DNA from: Brachycybe producta
Lineage: Eukaryota; Arthropoda; Diplopoda; Playtdesmida; Andrognathidae
Assembly: GCA_036925085.1 (NCBI GenBank)
Contig: JAUPFP010000020.1
Span: 162,501 to 226,500 of the forward strand
Direction: 5' to 3'
Length of the DNA stretch: 64,000 bases
Shown here: positions 32,881 through 43,807 of the stretch, in pieces
Position numbering within the stretch: position 1 is the first letter of the stretch
Layout of the letters: the number at the start of each line of letters is the position of its first letter
The notes under the pieces: generated by a model
What the model was told of the DNA's origin: nothing
Database searches by the model: none
Seen by the model: the letters and a program-made list of their open reading frames with translations, nothing else
Program-made: the position numbers and the translations under genes

Positions 32881-34255
32881 GTTTTTTAGGTCAAATGTCT
32901 CTAGGTCAAATGTCTCTACATGTAGGTCAAATGTCTCTACATGTAGGTCAAATGTCTCTACATGTAGGTCAAATGTCTCTAGGTCAATTGTCTCTTGGTC
33001 AAATGTCTCTAGGTCAAATGTTGCTAGGTCAAATGTCTCTTTAGGTCAAATGGGTTTAGTGCGAATATTTCTTTAGGTCAAATGGTTTAGGGCAACTGCT
33101 CCTTTAGATCAAATGGTTTAGGGAAAATGTCCTTTTAGGTCACATGGTTTAAGGTAAAATGACCCTTTAGGTCAAATTGTATTAGGGCAATTGTCTCTTT
33201 AGGTCAAATGGTTTTAAGTAAAATGACCATTTAGGTCAAATGGTTTTAGGGCAAATATTCCTTTATTTTAAATGATTTTAGGACGAATGTCCCTTGAGGT
33301 CAAATTGTTTTAGGTGAAATGACTAGGTCAAATGGTTTAGGGCAAACATATGTTTTAGGTCATTGATTTTATGGCAAATGTCCTTTTAGGTCAACTGATT
33401 TTAGAACAAATGTTCATTTAGGTCAAATGTTTCTTTAAGTCAAATGGTTTAGGGCAAATGTCTCTTTAGGTCAAATGGTTTTGGGCAAATGTCCATTTAA
33501 GTCAAATGATTTTAGGTGAAATGACCCTTTATTTCAAATGATTTTAGGGCCAATGTCCATTTAGGTCAAATGGTTCAGGTCAAATGTCTCTTTAGGTCAA
33601 ATGTTCCTTTTGGTTAAATGGTTTAGGACAAATGTCCCTTTAGGACAAATGGTTTCATTTGAAATAACCCTTTAGCTCAAATGATTTTAGGGTAAATGTC
33701 CCTTTAGGTTGAATAATTTTAGGGCAAATGTTCATTTAGGTCAAGTAATTTTAGGACAAATGTTCATTTAGGTCAAATGATTTAGAGCAAATGTCCCTTT
33801 AGGTCAAATGGTTTTAGGGCAAATGTCCCTTTATGTCAAATTATTTTTAGGGCAAATGTCGTTTTAGGGCTAATGGTTTCAGGGAAAATCTACCTTTATG
33901 GCAAATGGTTTTAGAGCAAATGTTCTTTTAAGGCAAATAGTTTTAGGGCAAATGTTCCTTTAGGGTAAATAGGTTTACTGCAAATGTTCTTTTAGGGTAA
34001 AGAGTTTTCTGGCATTTTCCTTTAGGGTAAAGTGTTTTAGGGCATTTTCCTTTAGGGTAAAAAGTTTTAGTACATTTTCCTTTAGGGTAAAGAGTTTTTG
34101 GGCATGTTCCTTTAGGGCAAATAATTTTGGAGCAAATAGTTTTAGGGCAAATGTTCCTTTAGGGTAAATGGTTTTAGGGGAAATTTTTCTTTAGGCTAAA
34201 TGGTTTTAGTGCAAATGTTTCTTTAGGGTAAAAAGTTTTCGGGCAAATTAATTCT
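32881..34255 (+). repeat. 1.4-kb degenerate minisatellite
   Basis: About 45 copies of a 28-36-bp theme, TTTAGGTCAAATGGTTTT alternating with AGGGCAAATGTCCC. Unit type drifts along the array: short TAGGTCAAATGTCTC units at the left, TAGGGCAAATG in the middle and TAGGGTAAAGAG at the right. Frames through it are meaningless. Confidence 0.9.
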
Positions 34256-34470
34256 CTTTAGCTAATTTATGTATTTGATTAAGAAATTATGGAAATGTGA
34301 GGTGACAACATTTGCTACTAAATTGAGGGGGAGAGGCCCCTTTCCTCACGAAAAACACAACACCGTACACATGAATGGCACAACCAGGATACTGGTCTTT
34401 GAGGGCCTAATAAATAATATCGATCTCCATTGATTGAATCAGGTTTATAGAATTTTATATTTATAAAAGT

Positions 34471-34818
34471 ATATATATAATATCCCAGTGTGTGTGTGTG
34501 TGTGCGTGTGTGCGTGCGTGTTTGAGTGCGCGCGTGCGCGTGTGTGTGTGAGGCAACTAACGATGTGTCCGAAATTTATATAAATTTAAATAAATGAACT
34601 GCTTTTTTTTTCTCAAGGTCAACTATATGTTGAACGCTTCCCATCCAAGAACCGCATGATATTAAAGTGGAGAGTGGAAACAATTGGAAAGTGTAGAGGG
34701 GAGGGGAGAAAGAGAGAAACATATAAGGGGGAAGTGGGAGGGGGTGACTGAAATTATAATGAAAGGAGTAAAAAAAGGAACAAACGACGCGCGTGCGCAC
34801 AACAGTTTACCCCACTAG
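34471..34818 (+). mobile_element. Non-autonomous Helitron, hairpin deleted
   Basis: It starts in a (GT)n-rich stretch like the other copies and contains the TCAACTATATGTTG, AAATTGGAAAGTGTAGAGGG-like and GACGCGCGTGCGCACAA blocks. It ends TTACCCCACTAG then T at 34818. The hairpin seen in its relatives is missing here. Confidence 0.7.
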
Positions 34819-36267
34819 TTATTAGACTCAAATAAAACCTGTGGTCCAGATGGGATGTATGCTATCATTTTAAAAAATCTTGCACAAGAGTTGGGTCCAT
34901 ACCTTCAGTTAATTTTTCAACAGAGTTTAGATGTAGGTATTGTACCAGATATGTGGAAATTAGCTAATGTTAGTCCAATTTTTAAATCAGGAGACAAGTC
35001 TCAGGTAACTAATTACAGACCTGTGTCTTTAACCTCGATAGTTTACAAGGTTCTTGAACATATTATATATTCCTCCTCAATGAATTTTCTTATGGAAAAC
35101 AATCTTTCGTGTGATAACCAGCATGGGTTTCTTAGGGGGTGTTCATGTGAAACCCAGCTTATTCTTTTAGTTGATGACCTTCAGAAAATTTTAGACGAAG
35201 GCAGTCAGATAGATTTGGTTTTTCTTGATCTCTGCAAGGCATTTGACACAGTTTCTCACTCAAAACTAATGACAAAAATTAGTGGGTATGGATTGGGTGA
35301 ACAGGTGTATAAATGGGTGCATTCTTTTTTGAGTGATAGGAAACAAAGGGTTGTTGCAGGTGGGTCTGAATCTGACTGGATAAGGGTTACATCAGGGGTT
35401 CCTCAGGGTAGTGTGTTGGGTCCGCTTCTGTTTCTTTTGTATATCAATGACCTCAGCAGTCAAGTTAGCAGCAATTGCCGGCTATTTGCAGGTGATACAA
35501 TAAGTTATTGTGAGGTTACCTCTGACAATGATTGCCATATTATTGATAGTGACTTGAAAGCAATAGAGGCATGGTGTTCTAAATGGCAACTTCAACTTAA
35601 TAAGAAAAAATGTTGTGTAATGAGGGTTGCTAGGGGAAAGAATCCAATAATATTTCCATATAGAATAGGGGCCATTCCACTTAATAACGTAGATTCTTAT
35701 AAATATTTGGGGGTAACGATTACAGCTAAACTTTCTTAGAAGCTGCATGTCGAACAGATTATTTCCAAGCCTATGCAGAAGCTTAGGTTTAGTCAACGCG
35801 TTCTAAGAAGGTGTCCCAGGGAGGTAAAATGTATAGCATATCAATCATTAGTACGTACCCATCTAGAATACTGCAGTTCCTTGTGGAATCCCCACACTGA
35901 AGACTTAGCTCACTCTATAGAAATGGTCCATTGCAGGGCTGCTAGGTTTGTTTGTGGTAAATATGGATATGCCGACAGTGTAACTAAAATGCTTTCAGAG
36001 CTTGGTTGGGATAGTTTACTTGCAAGACGTTCAGATTTTAGTCTTAATATCTTTAATCGAATGCTAGAAGGCTCTTGCCCTAAACCTACTTCAAGGAAAC
36101 TTTGCAGGGCATTATATTTGGGTAGGGGTGACCACTCTAACAAAGTTGGAGAGATTTTTGCACGAACATATTCTTATTACTGGTCATTTGTCCCTAGGGC
36201 GATTCGACAATGGAACTCGCTTGCCAGGGATTTTGTGCAGGAAAAACGTATTTTATGGGAGTCATAA
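34819..36267 (+). pseudogene. LINE reverse transcriptase, one stop and dead active site
   Basis: The RT frame runs from NKTCGPDGM through NYRPVSLTSIVYKVLE, HGFLRGCSCETQL, VFLDLCKAFDTVSH and SGVPQGSVLGPLLFLLYIND to ARDFVQEKRILWES. The expected FADD is FAGD (RLFAGDTISY), so a catalytic Asp is lost. An in-frame TAG at 35737-35739 interrupts it; the frame is the same before and after. Two independent lesions show a dead copy. Confidence 0.85.
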
Positions 36268-36462
36268 TTTTGTTTTGTTTTTACAATGCATATATTTGCA
36301 GCATTAAAAAATATTGAAATTGTTGTTGGGTTTATATCAATAGGGTTTTATATTTTCTGGTTTTGACAATGCATTTTCTATGCTGCACTTGGACTCTTGT
36401 CCCTCTGCCATAGGCCTTTATGACTGCTTGCAGAGTAATTTTTCAAATTCAAATTCAAATAA
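34819..36462 (+). mobile_element. 5'-truncated LINE of the CR1/L2/Rex1 group
   Basis: It starts mid-RT (LDSNKTCGPDGM) right at the Helitron end and finishes with the tail AAATTCAAATTCAAAT. The RT sequence resembles the Jockey-superfamily element at 39071-40510. Confidence 0.75.
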
Positions 36463-36465
36463 TAT

Positions 36466-36792
36466 TCCACGTCTATGTATGTATGTGTGTGTGTGTCGAC
36501 TAACGCTGTGTCGGAATTCATATAAATTTAAATAAATGAAGAAATTAACCTCTTTTTTTCTCAACGTGAACTATATGTTGCAAACTCCTCATCCAAGAAC
36601 CCCATGATATTAAAATGGAAAGGAGGAAAGTTTGGAAAGTGTAGGGAGGGGAGAAAAAAACGTGGAGGGAGAACAAAGTAGGAGGGGGTGACTGAAATTG
36701 AATTGAAATGAAAGGAGCAAAAAAAACGACGCACATGCGCACAATTGCCTGTGAATTTCGCTCCCGTCATTTATGACGGGTTACCCCACTAG
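36466..36792 (+). mobile_element. Non-autonomous Helitron
   Basis: Starts near TCCACGTCTATG with a GT-rich 5' region and has the shared internal blocks. It ends with hairpin CCCGTCATTTATGACGGG, TTACCCCA and CTAG before T. Confidence 0.8.
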
Positions 36793-36986
36793 TTATTAAA
36801 TAAACCAGTGCCCAACAGTAATTACTTATCAAAGATCAATTATATTTCCAGAGTTCAAAAATAGTGCTGGATTGCAAAATAAATTCTGCGAGCACAGCGC
36901 ACAACAAAAAATCTTGGGTTTCCAGCTTATTTTTAAATTCTGTCATGTGAGATCCATCAAATGACAGTATTTATTATTATTATTAT

Positions 36987-37397
36987 TCTATATAGTGTAT
37001 ATTATGCCAGGTCTGTGTGCGTGTGTGGGTGTCTATCTGTAATAACCTGTACAAACCTTGAAACACATCGGAATTTATATAAATTTAAATGAATAAATGT
37101 ACCGCTTTTTTATCAAGGTCAACTATATGTTGCATTCTTCCCATCCAAGAACCCCATGATATTAAATTGGAGAGGGGAAAAGGTTAGAAAGTGTAGAGGG
37201 GGAGGGAGAGAGAGAGAAATGTGGATTGGAAAAGGTTGGAAAGTGTAGAGGGAGAGAGAGAGAAACGTGGAGGGGGAAAAAGTGGCAGGGGTGACTGAAA
37301 TTGAAATGAAAAGAGTAAAAAAAGGAAAAAACGACGCGCATGCGCACAACTGCCTGTGAATTTTGCTCCCGTAATTTATGACGGGTTGCCCCACTAG
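36987..37397 (+). mobile_element. Non-autonomous Helitron, first of a tandem pair
   Basis: Starts near TCTATATAGTGTATATTATG CC with the GT-rich head and contains a duplicated GGAAAGTGTAGAGGG block. It ends in CCCGTAATTTATGACGGG, TTGCCCCA and CTAG. The next copy starts at the following base. Confidence 0.8.
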
Positions 37398-37908
37398 TAT
37401 ATATGTATTAAGCCGGTCTGTGTGTGTGTGTGTGAGCGTGATTAACACTGTACAATTTATATAAATTTAAATGAATAAATGAACCGCTTTTTTTCTCAAG
37501 GTCAACTATATGTTGCACACTCCCCATCCAAGAACCCCATGATATTAAATTGGAGAGGGGAAAAGGTTGGAAAGTGTAGAGGGGGAGAGAGAGAAACGTG
37601 GAGAGAGAAAAAAGGGGGAGGGGTGACTGAAATTGAAATGAAAGAAGTAAAAAAGGAACAAACGACGCGCATGCGCACACCAGAGAAAATGAAAATCTCA
37701 TTTTCTCTTTCAAATATAAAAAGGGGATGGAATAATAGTAGCAAAATTAAAATAGAATTTATCACAGCCCAGCATTAGAATTTCTTTTCCTCCGCCCTTT
37801 TATGAACGTCATCACTTTCTAATTGGTTTGTTACTTGGTCTGACGTCATAATGGACCACAATTGCCTGTAAATTTTCTCTCGTCATTTATGACGGATTAC
37901 ACCACTAG
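37398..37908 (+). mobile_element. Non-autonomous Helitron, second of a tandem pair
   Basis: Begins directly after CTAG of the previous copy (TATATATGTATTAAGCCGG). It carries an extra 170 bp or so between GCGCACA and CAATTGCCTG that includes GAGAAAATGA..TCATTTTCTC. It ends CTCGTCATTTATGACGGA, TTACACCA and CTAG. Confidence 0.8.
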
Positions 37909-38206
37909 TTTTTAAATAAACACATATTAGTGAAAAAAAAATAATACATATACCTTGAATATAATTCTAAAGCCAATATCTATTTGTCTGATGCTCTGAT
38001 TAATTTTTGGCTATCAAGAGCAAAAGTTCGATTTATGAAAATGAAAAAGTAGTATAATAGTATACTGGAGCTTTGCTCCGGCACGACTCCACCATTGGTT
38101 CTGTGGGGCTGAAGCCCCCTGTAGCACCCACCCGTGGTTGTACCACTGATAAACACATACAACATCGAGAATTTCATAAAACTAATTAAATGATTAATAA
38201 GCCATC
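37909..38206. other. Intergenic sequence, nothing firm
   Basis: AT-rich sequence with a short GC hairpin region (TGGAGCTTTGCTCCGG). No gene recognised. Confidence 0.4.
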
Positions 38207-39070
38207 TTAAGAGCCTAGATATAGGGTTTAATTCCAAATTTCTCCGACTGTAGGCGCTGCGATCATTTTCGAGTGAAAAACGGGTTTTTATAATTTTTTC
38301 TCCCGGTTTGAAGTCAAATAATAATTAATGTAAAAATAATTTCATGTGCTAACCTTATGAAAAGGATACATTGCAGATATAATTGATTAATGCACGTGCT
38401 AATTTTTTGTTATTGTTCTAAGTCGTTTTTAACGAGTGCTCTTCAAATGTTTGTGGGATGGTTTTTTGGTCCCATGGGAATTAACATGGAGTTAAAAACA
38501 TCATTATTTAATTGTTATTTAAAAATAGAAGGACCTTTTAAAATTTAGAAAAAAGAATCATCCTGAAGCAAATAAACACAAGTAAGTACGTGCTAATTTC
38601 TTTGATCGCTCTAAATCATTTTAAATGAGAGTTCTTCTAACTTTTGTGGGATGGTGTTTTGGTCCTATGGGGCTTAACATGGAATTAATATACATACGAT
38701 TTTAAACGTTATTAAAAATAGCAGCGCGTTTTCAAAATTTATAAAAAGGAAACATCATGATGCCAATACATGAAAGCACGTGCTAACTTTTTTGTTATTG
38801 TTCTAAATCCTTTTTAAAGAGAGTTCTTAAAATGTTTGTGGGGTGGTTTTTGGTCCAATGGAATGATCCATGGAGTTAAAAAAACGAACGATTTTTAACC
38901 TTATTTAAAAATAGAATTACCTTTTCAAAATTTATATAAATCGACCACTTAAAGAACAATACTTTTTATTACATTTTATGCTTTATTTCAGTGGGTAAAT
39001 TGTGAGGCGATTTCTCGCAAGTTTAGTAACACTCATTTGTCTCGTTGTCGTCTGCTCAAGACAACAAGAT

Positions 39071-40510
39071 TCAATTCAATTCAATTAAATTAAATACACC
39101 TGCAATCAGCTCAAAAGCCATGTGGCAGGGAGGAATTGCTCCCAATCACGACTGATTGTCATTATTTAAAAATAAGACATCATCATGAAATTGAAATCGT
39201 CCTAACAAAGAACTATTCACAGGAAGAGAATTCCATAGTCTAATAACATTAGGAAGAAAAGACCAAAAATATGCATCAGTCCTAGCCATTAACTCTTTGA
39301 AAGTTTTTGAATGCCCAAATCTACATGTACCTTTACGAGGATTTCTAGTTAGTAAACCATTAAGCAGGGTAATGTTATCACACGATAGCAAACGTCCCAG
39401 AAGAGCGAGGCTTTGCTCATTTCTTCGGCCTGCTAATGATTTCCATTCTAGCTCTTGGAGCATAGACGATACGCTGTCAGTATACGCATACCGTCCCTTT
39501 ACAAGTCTTGCAGCCCTACGCTGCACCATTTCTATTTCTTGTTTTAGATTATTTCTAAATGGGTTCCAAATTGGGGAACAATATTCTAAGATAGGTCTAA
39601 CTAGGGTAAAGTAACAGACCTTCTTTACATTTTCTTTACAATGTTTAAGGGTGCATTGGACAAACCACAGCCTTTGATTAGCTTTGGCAACTGCTTTGGT
39701 TATATGATCTTTCCAAAGCATGTCTTTGGACAAGGTTAAGCCAAGATATTTGATTGTATCAACATGGGTTAGCTGAACATCTCCCATTGTGTAATCTGTT
39801 ATGAACGATTCTCGCTTTCGGGAAACTCGCATAACATTGCATTTACTCCTATTCAGTTGTAAATGCCACTCAGAGCACCAGTCTTCAACACTGTCTAGAT
39901 CTTTTTGGAGGACTTCACTATCCTCATTATCCCTAATCCTCCTGTAAACAACAGCATCATCTGCAAACAAACACATCGTACTGTTGCATCTGTCTGCCAG
40001 ATTGTTTATGAACAGAAGGAAAAGCAGTGGTCCAAGAATGCTACCCTGAGGTACACCAGATGTTACTTTAGCCCAGTCTGACACAGCACCATCAATTTGG
40101 ACTCGCTGTTGTGTATTTGATAAGAATAATGATGTCCATGAAATTACTTGTTTATTTAAGTTAAAAGTCATCATTCTTTTAATTAGTAGGGAATGCTTCA
40201 CTGTATCAAATGCTTTTGCAAAATCTAAAAATACCAAGTCAAATTCACCCTTACTATACAAGCCAGATTGTATGTCTTGGATGAATAGTGCTAGCTGGGT
40301 ATCACATGATCTGCCTTTTCGAAAACCATGCTGGTTTTCATGAATTAATTTATGGTTTTTTAAATGCTTGATTGTATTAGAATAAATTATATACTCGAGA
40401 GTTTTACAAACAATGGAGGTCAGAGAAATGGGTCTATAGTTCTTTGGACAATTTTTATCTCCTGTTTTAAGAATTGGGCAGATATTTGCTTGCCACCATG
40501 CTTGTTCCAT
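39071..40510 (-). mobile_element. 5'-truncated CR1/L2/Rex1-type LINE nested in the TTAA element
   Basis: Minus-strand element with a tail of ATTGAA repeats (39071-39095 on the plus strand TCAATTCAATTCAATT). Its 5' end is truncated within RT. The host junction is clean. Confidence 0.85.
39146..40510 (-). CDS. LINE reverse transcriptase, open but lacking its N-terminal part
   Basis: 454 codons without a stop. RT blocks: ICPILKTGDKNCPKNYRPIS, ENQHGFRKGRSCDTQL, FDLVFLDFAKAFDTV, SGVPQGSILGPLLFLLFINN, intact FADD (CLFADDAVVY), LQLNRSKCNVM and VDTIKYLGLTL, then a conserved C-terminal region to FLNNDNQS. The sequence pattern is of the Jockey superfamily (CR1, L2, Rex1). The endonuclease and the RT start are missing through 5' truncation, so the frame is open but cannot be a working element. 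The reading frame suggests fairly recent insertion. Confidence 0.85.
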   Translation of the reverse strand: MEQAWWQANICPILKTGDKNCPKNYRPISLTSIVCKTLEYIIYSNTIKHLKNHKLIHENQHGFRKGRSCDTQLALFIQDIQSGLYSKGEFDLVFLDFAKAFDTVKHSLLIKRMMTFNLNKQVISWTSLFLSNTQQRVQIDGAVSDWAKVTSGVPQGSILGPLLFLLFINNLADRCNSTMCLFADDAVVYRRIRDNEDSEVLQKDLDSVEDWCSEWHLQLNRSKCNVMRVSRKRESFITDYTMGDVQLTHVDTIKYLGLTLSKDMLWKDHITKAVAKANQRLWFVQCTLKHCKENVKKVCYFTLVRPILEYCSPIWNPFRNNLKQEIEMVQRRAARLVKGRYAYTDSVSSMLQELEWKSLAGRRNEQSLALLGRLLSCDNITLLNGLLTRNPRKGTCRFGHSKTFKELMARTDAYFWSFLPNVIRLWNSLPVNSSLLGRFQFHDDVLFLNNDNQS

Positions 40511-40530
40511 GGACGTGTATCTAGGCTCTT

Positions 40531-41530
40531 CAGCTGCTCTGCAGTTTGTGTAATGTCTACATTATAGGGAGACCCTTCTACTCTCCCATCAGGAAAAAAA
40601 CTTTTCTAAACTTTTCAAAAAAAGTGCTGCTACACACTTAATCAAACAAATAAGTCTGTTTGTTTAACCTAAGACTAAGGTAAGGTAAGGTAAGGTAATA
40701 GTCTAAGGTTAAACATAGTATTGTAGGCTGACAGTCATAGTGATAAATTATCATTGACACCAGGCATTTTACAAAAATGAAAGTTACTGAAAAGTAATTA
40801 GAAACTAGTCATAAAGTAATTTGATTTGTAAAAAAAAATAATTGCAATTACAAATTATATGTTTTAAAAAGTAATGTGGTTAATTACAAACTACTGAAAA
40901 AAGTGATTTAATGACAGGAATTCATTACTTTTGCCAAATAGCTTCAAAACACATACATCTACAAGATATTATTACTATTACTAAAGTTTAGTTGTTAAAA
41001 GAATGTTTTTGCAAGTATCACAGTATACAATATCAAAAAAATAATTTGATTACATTTACGAATGTGTTGCTAACTGAATTAATATTTGAAAATATATTTT
41101 AGAAATGAAATAGTTGTAAATACCTTCAATAAGGGCGAGACAATTTGGATATTATATTCCTCAAGTTTCTTATGAATGACTGCAATAAAATCACAGATCT
41201 ATGTTGAATGATAGCCTTCTTATATAGTAATAATAATACCAATATACAATGGAGTAGAAAAGAAACAAGTTTATTTTGGCTTTGTAATAAAAAAAGCAAT
41301 TACAATTAATTATATATACTGTACAGTATGTTAGGGTACTTTAAATCCTTGTGCAATTACACAGTTAAATATAAAACATTTAAATATTGGGGTAGACCTA
41401 CAATATTATTTTGCCTAACATCTTTTCATATCCTTTTGGAAGTTGAAATTATTTTTTTTTATCAATTCCTTTGACATTGCATCACACATTGCCGGATTTA
41501 CAATGGGATCCTTACTTCGAGATCTTTTTG
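40531..41530. other. Intergenic sequence, nothing recognised
   Basis: AT-rich. It contains a short tandem GGTAA repeat (about 40680-40698) and no convincing frame. Confidence 0.5.
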
Positions 41531-41534
41531 TTAA

Positions 41535-41600
41535 GAGCCTAGATATAACGTTTAACTCACAATTTCTCGTCGGCTGTATTCTTCGCACAAGTCTATATTG
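41535..41600 (+). repeat. Left-end fragment of TTAA-type element
   Basis: TTAA followed by GAGCCTAGATATAACG and similarity for about 50 bp only. Confidence 0.55.
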
Positions 41601-41674
41601 GAAAGTTAAATATAATTAATAATTTGAATAAAAAATGTTGTTAATTATGTAGATATCCATCGCCAATAACTTAA

Positions 41675-42300
41675 GTGTCTAGATACACGTCCATCTTGTT
41701 GTTTTGAGCAGACGACAAGCAGTAAAATGAGTGTTACTGTATGGCGTTATTAAACTTGCATGAAATCGCCTCACAATCTCTCAATTAAAATACAGTAAAG
41801 CCCAAAATGCAATAAAAAGTACTGTTCTTTATGTGCTTGCTTTATATAAATTTTAAAAAGGTCCTTATATTTTTAAACAACGTTCAAAATCGTTTGTTTT
41901 TAAACTCCATGTGAAATCTAATTGGATCAAAAACCGTCCCACAAACATTTGACACCCTCCTTAAAAACGATTTTGAACAATAACAAAAAGTTAGCACGTC
42001 CTTTCATGTATTGGCTTCACGATGTTTCCTTTTTATAAATTTTGAAAAGGTCCTTCTATTTTTTAATAACGTTTGAAATAGTACGTTTTTTAACGCCATG
42101 TTAAGTCCCATAGGACCAAAACTCCGTCCCACAAAATTTAGAAGAACACTCATTAAAAATGATTTAGAGCAATAAAATAACTACCACGTACTTACATGAG
42201 TTTAGTGCCTTCACAATGATTTCTGTTTATAAATTTATATAAATTTATAAAAGTTCTTCTATTTTTAAATAACATTTAAAATCTTTTAACAAATTTATAT
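41675..42300 (-). repeat. TTAA-type element, right part
   Basis: TTAA then GTGTCTAGATACACGTCC, the inverted right terminus with two changes. It continues through the internal tandem units (AAACCGTCCCACAAACATTT, AACTCCGTCCCACAAAAT). Its other end is replaced by the transposon at 42305. Confidence 0.7.
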
Positions 42301-42304
42301 ATAT

Positions 42305-43715
42305 TAGGGTGACCCTTAAAAGTTAAATTTTAAAATCGTTTTGTCTCACCCTCTCAATGGGTTCTATATACAAATAAATTAATCTGTGTAAATAATTAGC
42401 ATGATTAGAGCATATTTAGGGGTGGCCCCCAAATATTGAAAATATCCCATTAATTGCAATTTTATCGCAATGCTATCGTACTGTATTTACATTTAGTACT
42501 AGGTTAGTCGTGCTTGCTGAGGCTGCCTTTTCATTCAGCTGAGTAAATCTGGGCAATTCTTGTAACGTACTGTTACTGTATGCTGCCATTGTATTGCTCA
42601 AGGGGAATTCTCTAAAATTGTGAGCTTCTGTGTCTTTCTCCTAGTAACAACCAGAAGCGAGTGAGCTAGCGAGTGAGCGCGATAGGGGAATTCCCTAGAA
42701 TTGCAGCAGCACACTGTTCTTGACCCGTTGGTTATTTGAGAGTTTCGTTTACGGTACGTGACTGCTTCGGAGCAAAAAGGAATCTGTGACCTAGCTGTCT
42801 TCTCTGTCTTGGTTCATCTCAAGGTATGGATGACCACACCAATAGCTGTGGAGGTGCCTTTGAATGACTTCAACCTGATGGGACAACTTATCAGGTACCC
42901 TCAAACAGATGTTTTCAAAGAGACATGCAAAAACTCGGACTCCACATATGGTATCTGTCTGAGGACCTGGTTGGATTGGCTCTATTTGATTCTCGAGTTC
43001 CTCCAGAGTGTAAGAAACTTATGCTTGCAGCCGTGGACGTTGAAGCTCCGGACAATCCACCGAAGCGCCCTAGAGTGGAACCAGATGCGTTTCTCGGAAG
43101 CAGGAATTTGGAACAGTTCAGCACGACCAACGCTAAGAGACTGTTCCAACAATTGGGATTGCATAATGCATTCCTATAAAAGGATCCTTCTCAGTGGGAA
43201 GATGATGAGTCATACAAGGCATCTGTGGCTATTCTCAGAGGGCTGGCTGTCGTCAATGACAGGGCTGAGCGTGGTGTGGCACTCATCCACGATTTTAACA
43301 AAAAGTTAACGAAAGGGGAGGAGCAGTTGCAGTTCCTGCTGCAAGTCGTGTCTGACCATAGGCATAAGTTTCCGGACTGTTCAAACAACTCTCTCTCTCG
43401 AAAAATCATGCTAAAAATTAGTCAGAAGTTGTGTAAAAATGGACGTGCATGATTTGAAATGTTATATCTTTAAAACCAATCTTGGTTTGTTTCTGAAAGG
43501 TTTTTGAAAAATATTAAATTACTTTTTAGTTTTTCTAGAATAATGGTATAATAGGTATGATATATGTGAAACCTTAGGGGTTCGGGGGCCACCCCTAAAC
43601 ATTACCCGAATTTAAAAAAATGTGCACAATGTTTTCTTATAATTGGAATAATTTGATAGGGTCAGACAGTTAAATTAGCATGTTTTAATTTTTTCTCATA
43701 TAACAAGGGCCACCC

Positions 43716-43718
<3 letters not shown>
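42305..43718 (+). mobile_element. TIR-bounded DNA transposon carrying an unknown gene
   Basis: Terminal repeats TTAGGGTGACCCTT and AAGGGCCACCCTAA are inverted. A second, subterminal inverted pair, TTTAGGGGTGGCCCCC (42415) and GGGGGCCACCCCTAAA (43583), lies further in. The element is 1.4 kb and inserted in AT repeats, so the target duplication cannot be read with confidence. It encloses the broken frame at 42758-43452. I cannot assign a superfamily. Confidence 0.65.
42758..43452 (+). pseudogene. Unknown protein with VVNDRAERGVALI motif, frameshift and stop
   Basis: The first part reads WMTTPIAVEVPLNDFNLMGQ in one frame. After a frameshift near 42920 it continues MQKLGLHIWYLSEDLVGLAL, LFDSRVPPECKKLMLAAV and NPPKRPRVEPDAF, meets a stop at 43177-43179, then goes on in the same frame KDPSQWEDDESYKASVAILR, GLAVVNDRAERGVALIHDFN and KEEQL-like LTKGEEQLQFLLQVVSDHRH. 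From memory, similar uncharacterised proteins occur repeatedly in invertebrate genomes; I know no function. One frameshift and one stop inactivate this copy. Its position within terminal inverted repeats suggests it is transposon cargo or the element's own gene. Confidence 0.6.
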
Positions 43719-43723
<5 letters not shown>

Positions 43724-43759
<36 letters not shown>

Positions 43760-43807
43760 TATATATTATATATTATATATTATATATTATATATTATATA
43801 TTATATA
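43724..43807. repeat. (AT)n tract at the 3' end of element C
   Basis: TA repeats merging into TATAT units directly before the LTR at 43808. An (AT)n tract also follows the other LTR (61198-61320). Confidence 0.95.

Larger units (their letters stand above)
38211..40528 (+). mobile_element. TTAA-type element interrupted by a LINE
   Basis: Left end TTAA/GAGCCTAGATATAGGG, right end TATCTAGGCTC then TTCA. Removing 39071-40510 rejoins ACAACAAGAT to GGACGTGTATC exactly as in the copy ending at 27578. Confidence 0.85.

Noticed and set aside
32846..33076. Repetitive RSNVSTC frame
   Set aside because: Lies within the minisatellite; the period happens to be compatible with an open frame.
32881..34255. 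CRISPR-like array
   Set aside because: Units are direct tandem repeats without unique spacers, in a eukaryotic context.
37956..38001. Possible small ABCB exon (acceptor ATCAG, donor GTATAT, reading SIRQIDIGFRIIFK)
   Set aside because: Splice-like ends only; the peptide does not fit any expected N-terminal ABCB segment and the phase cannot be checked.
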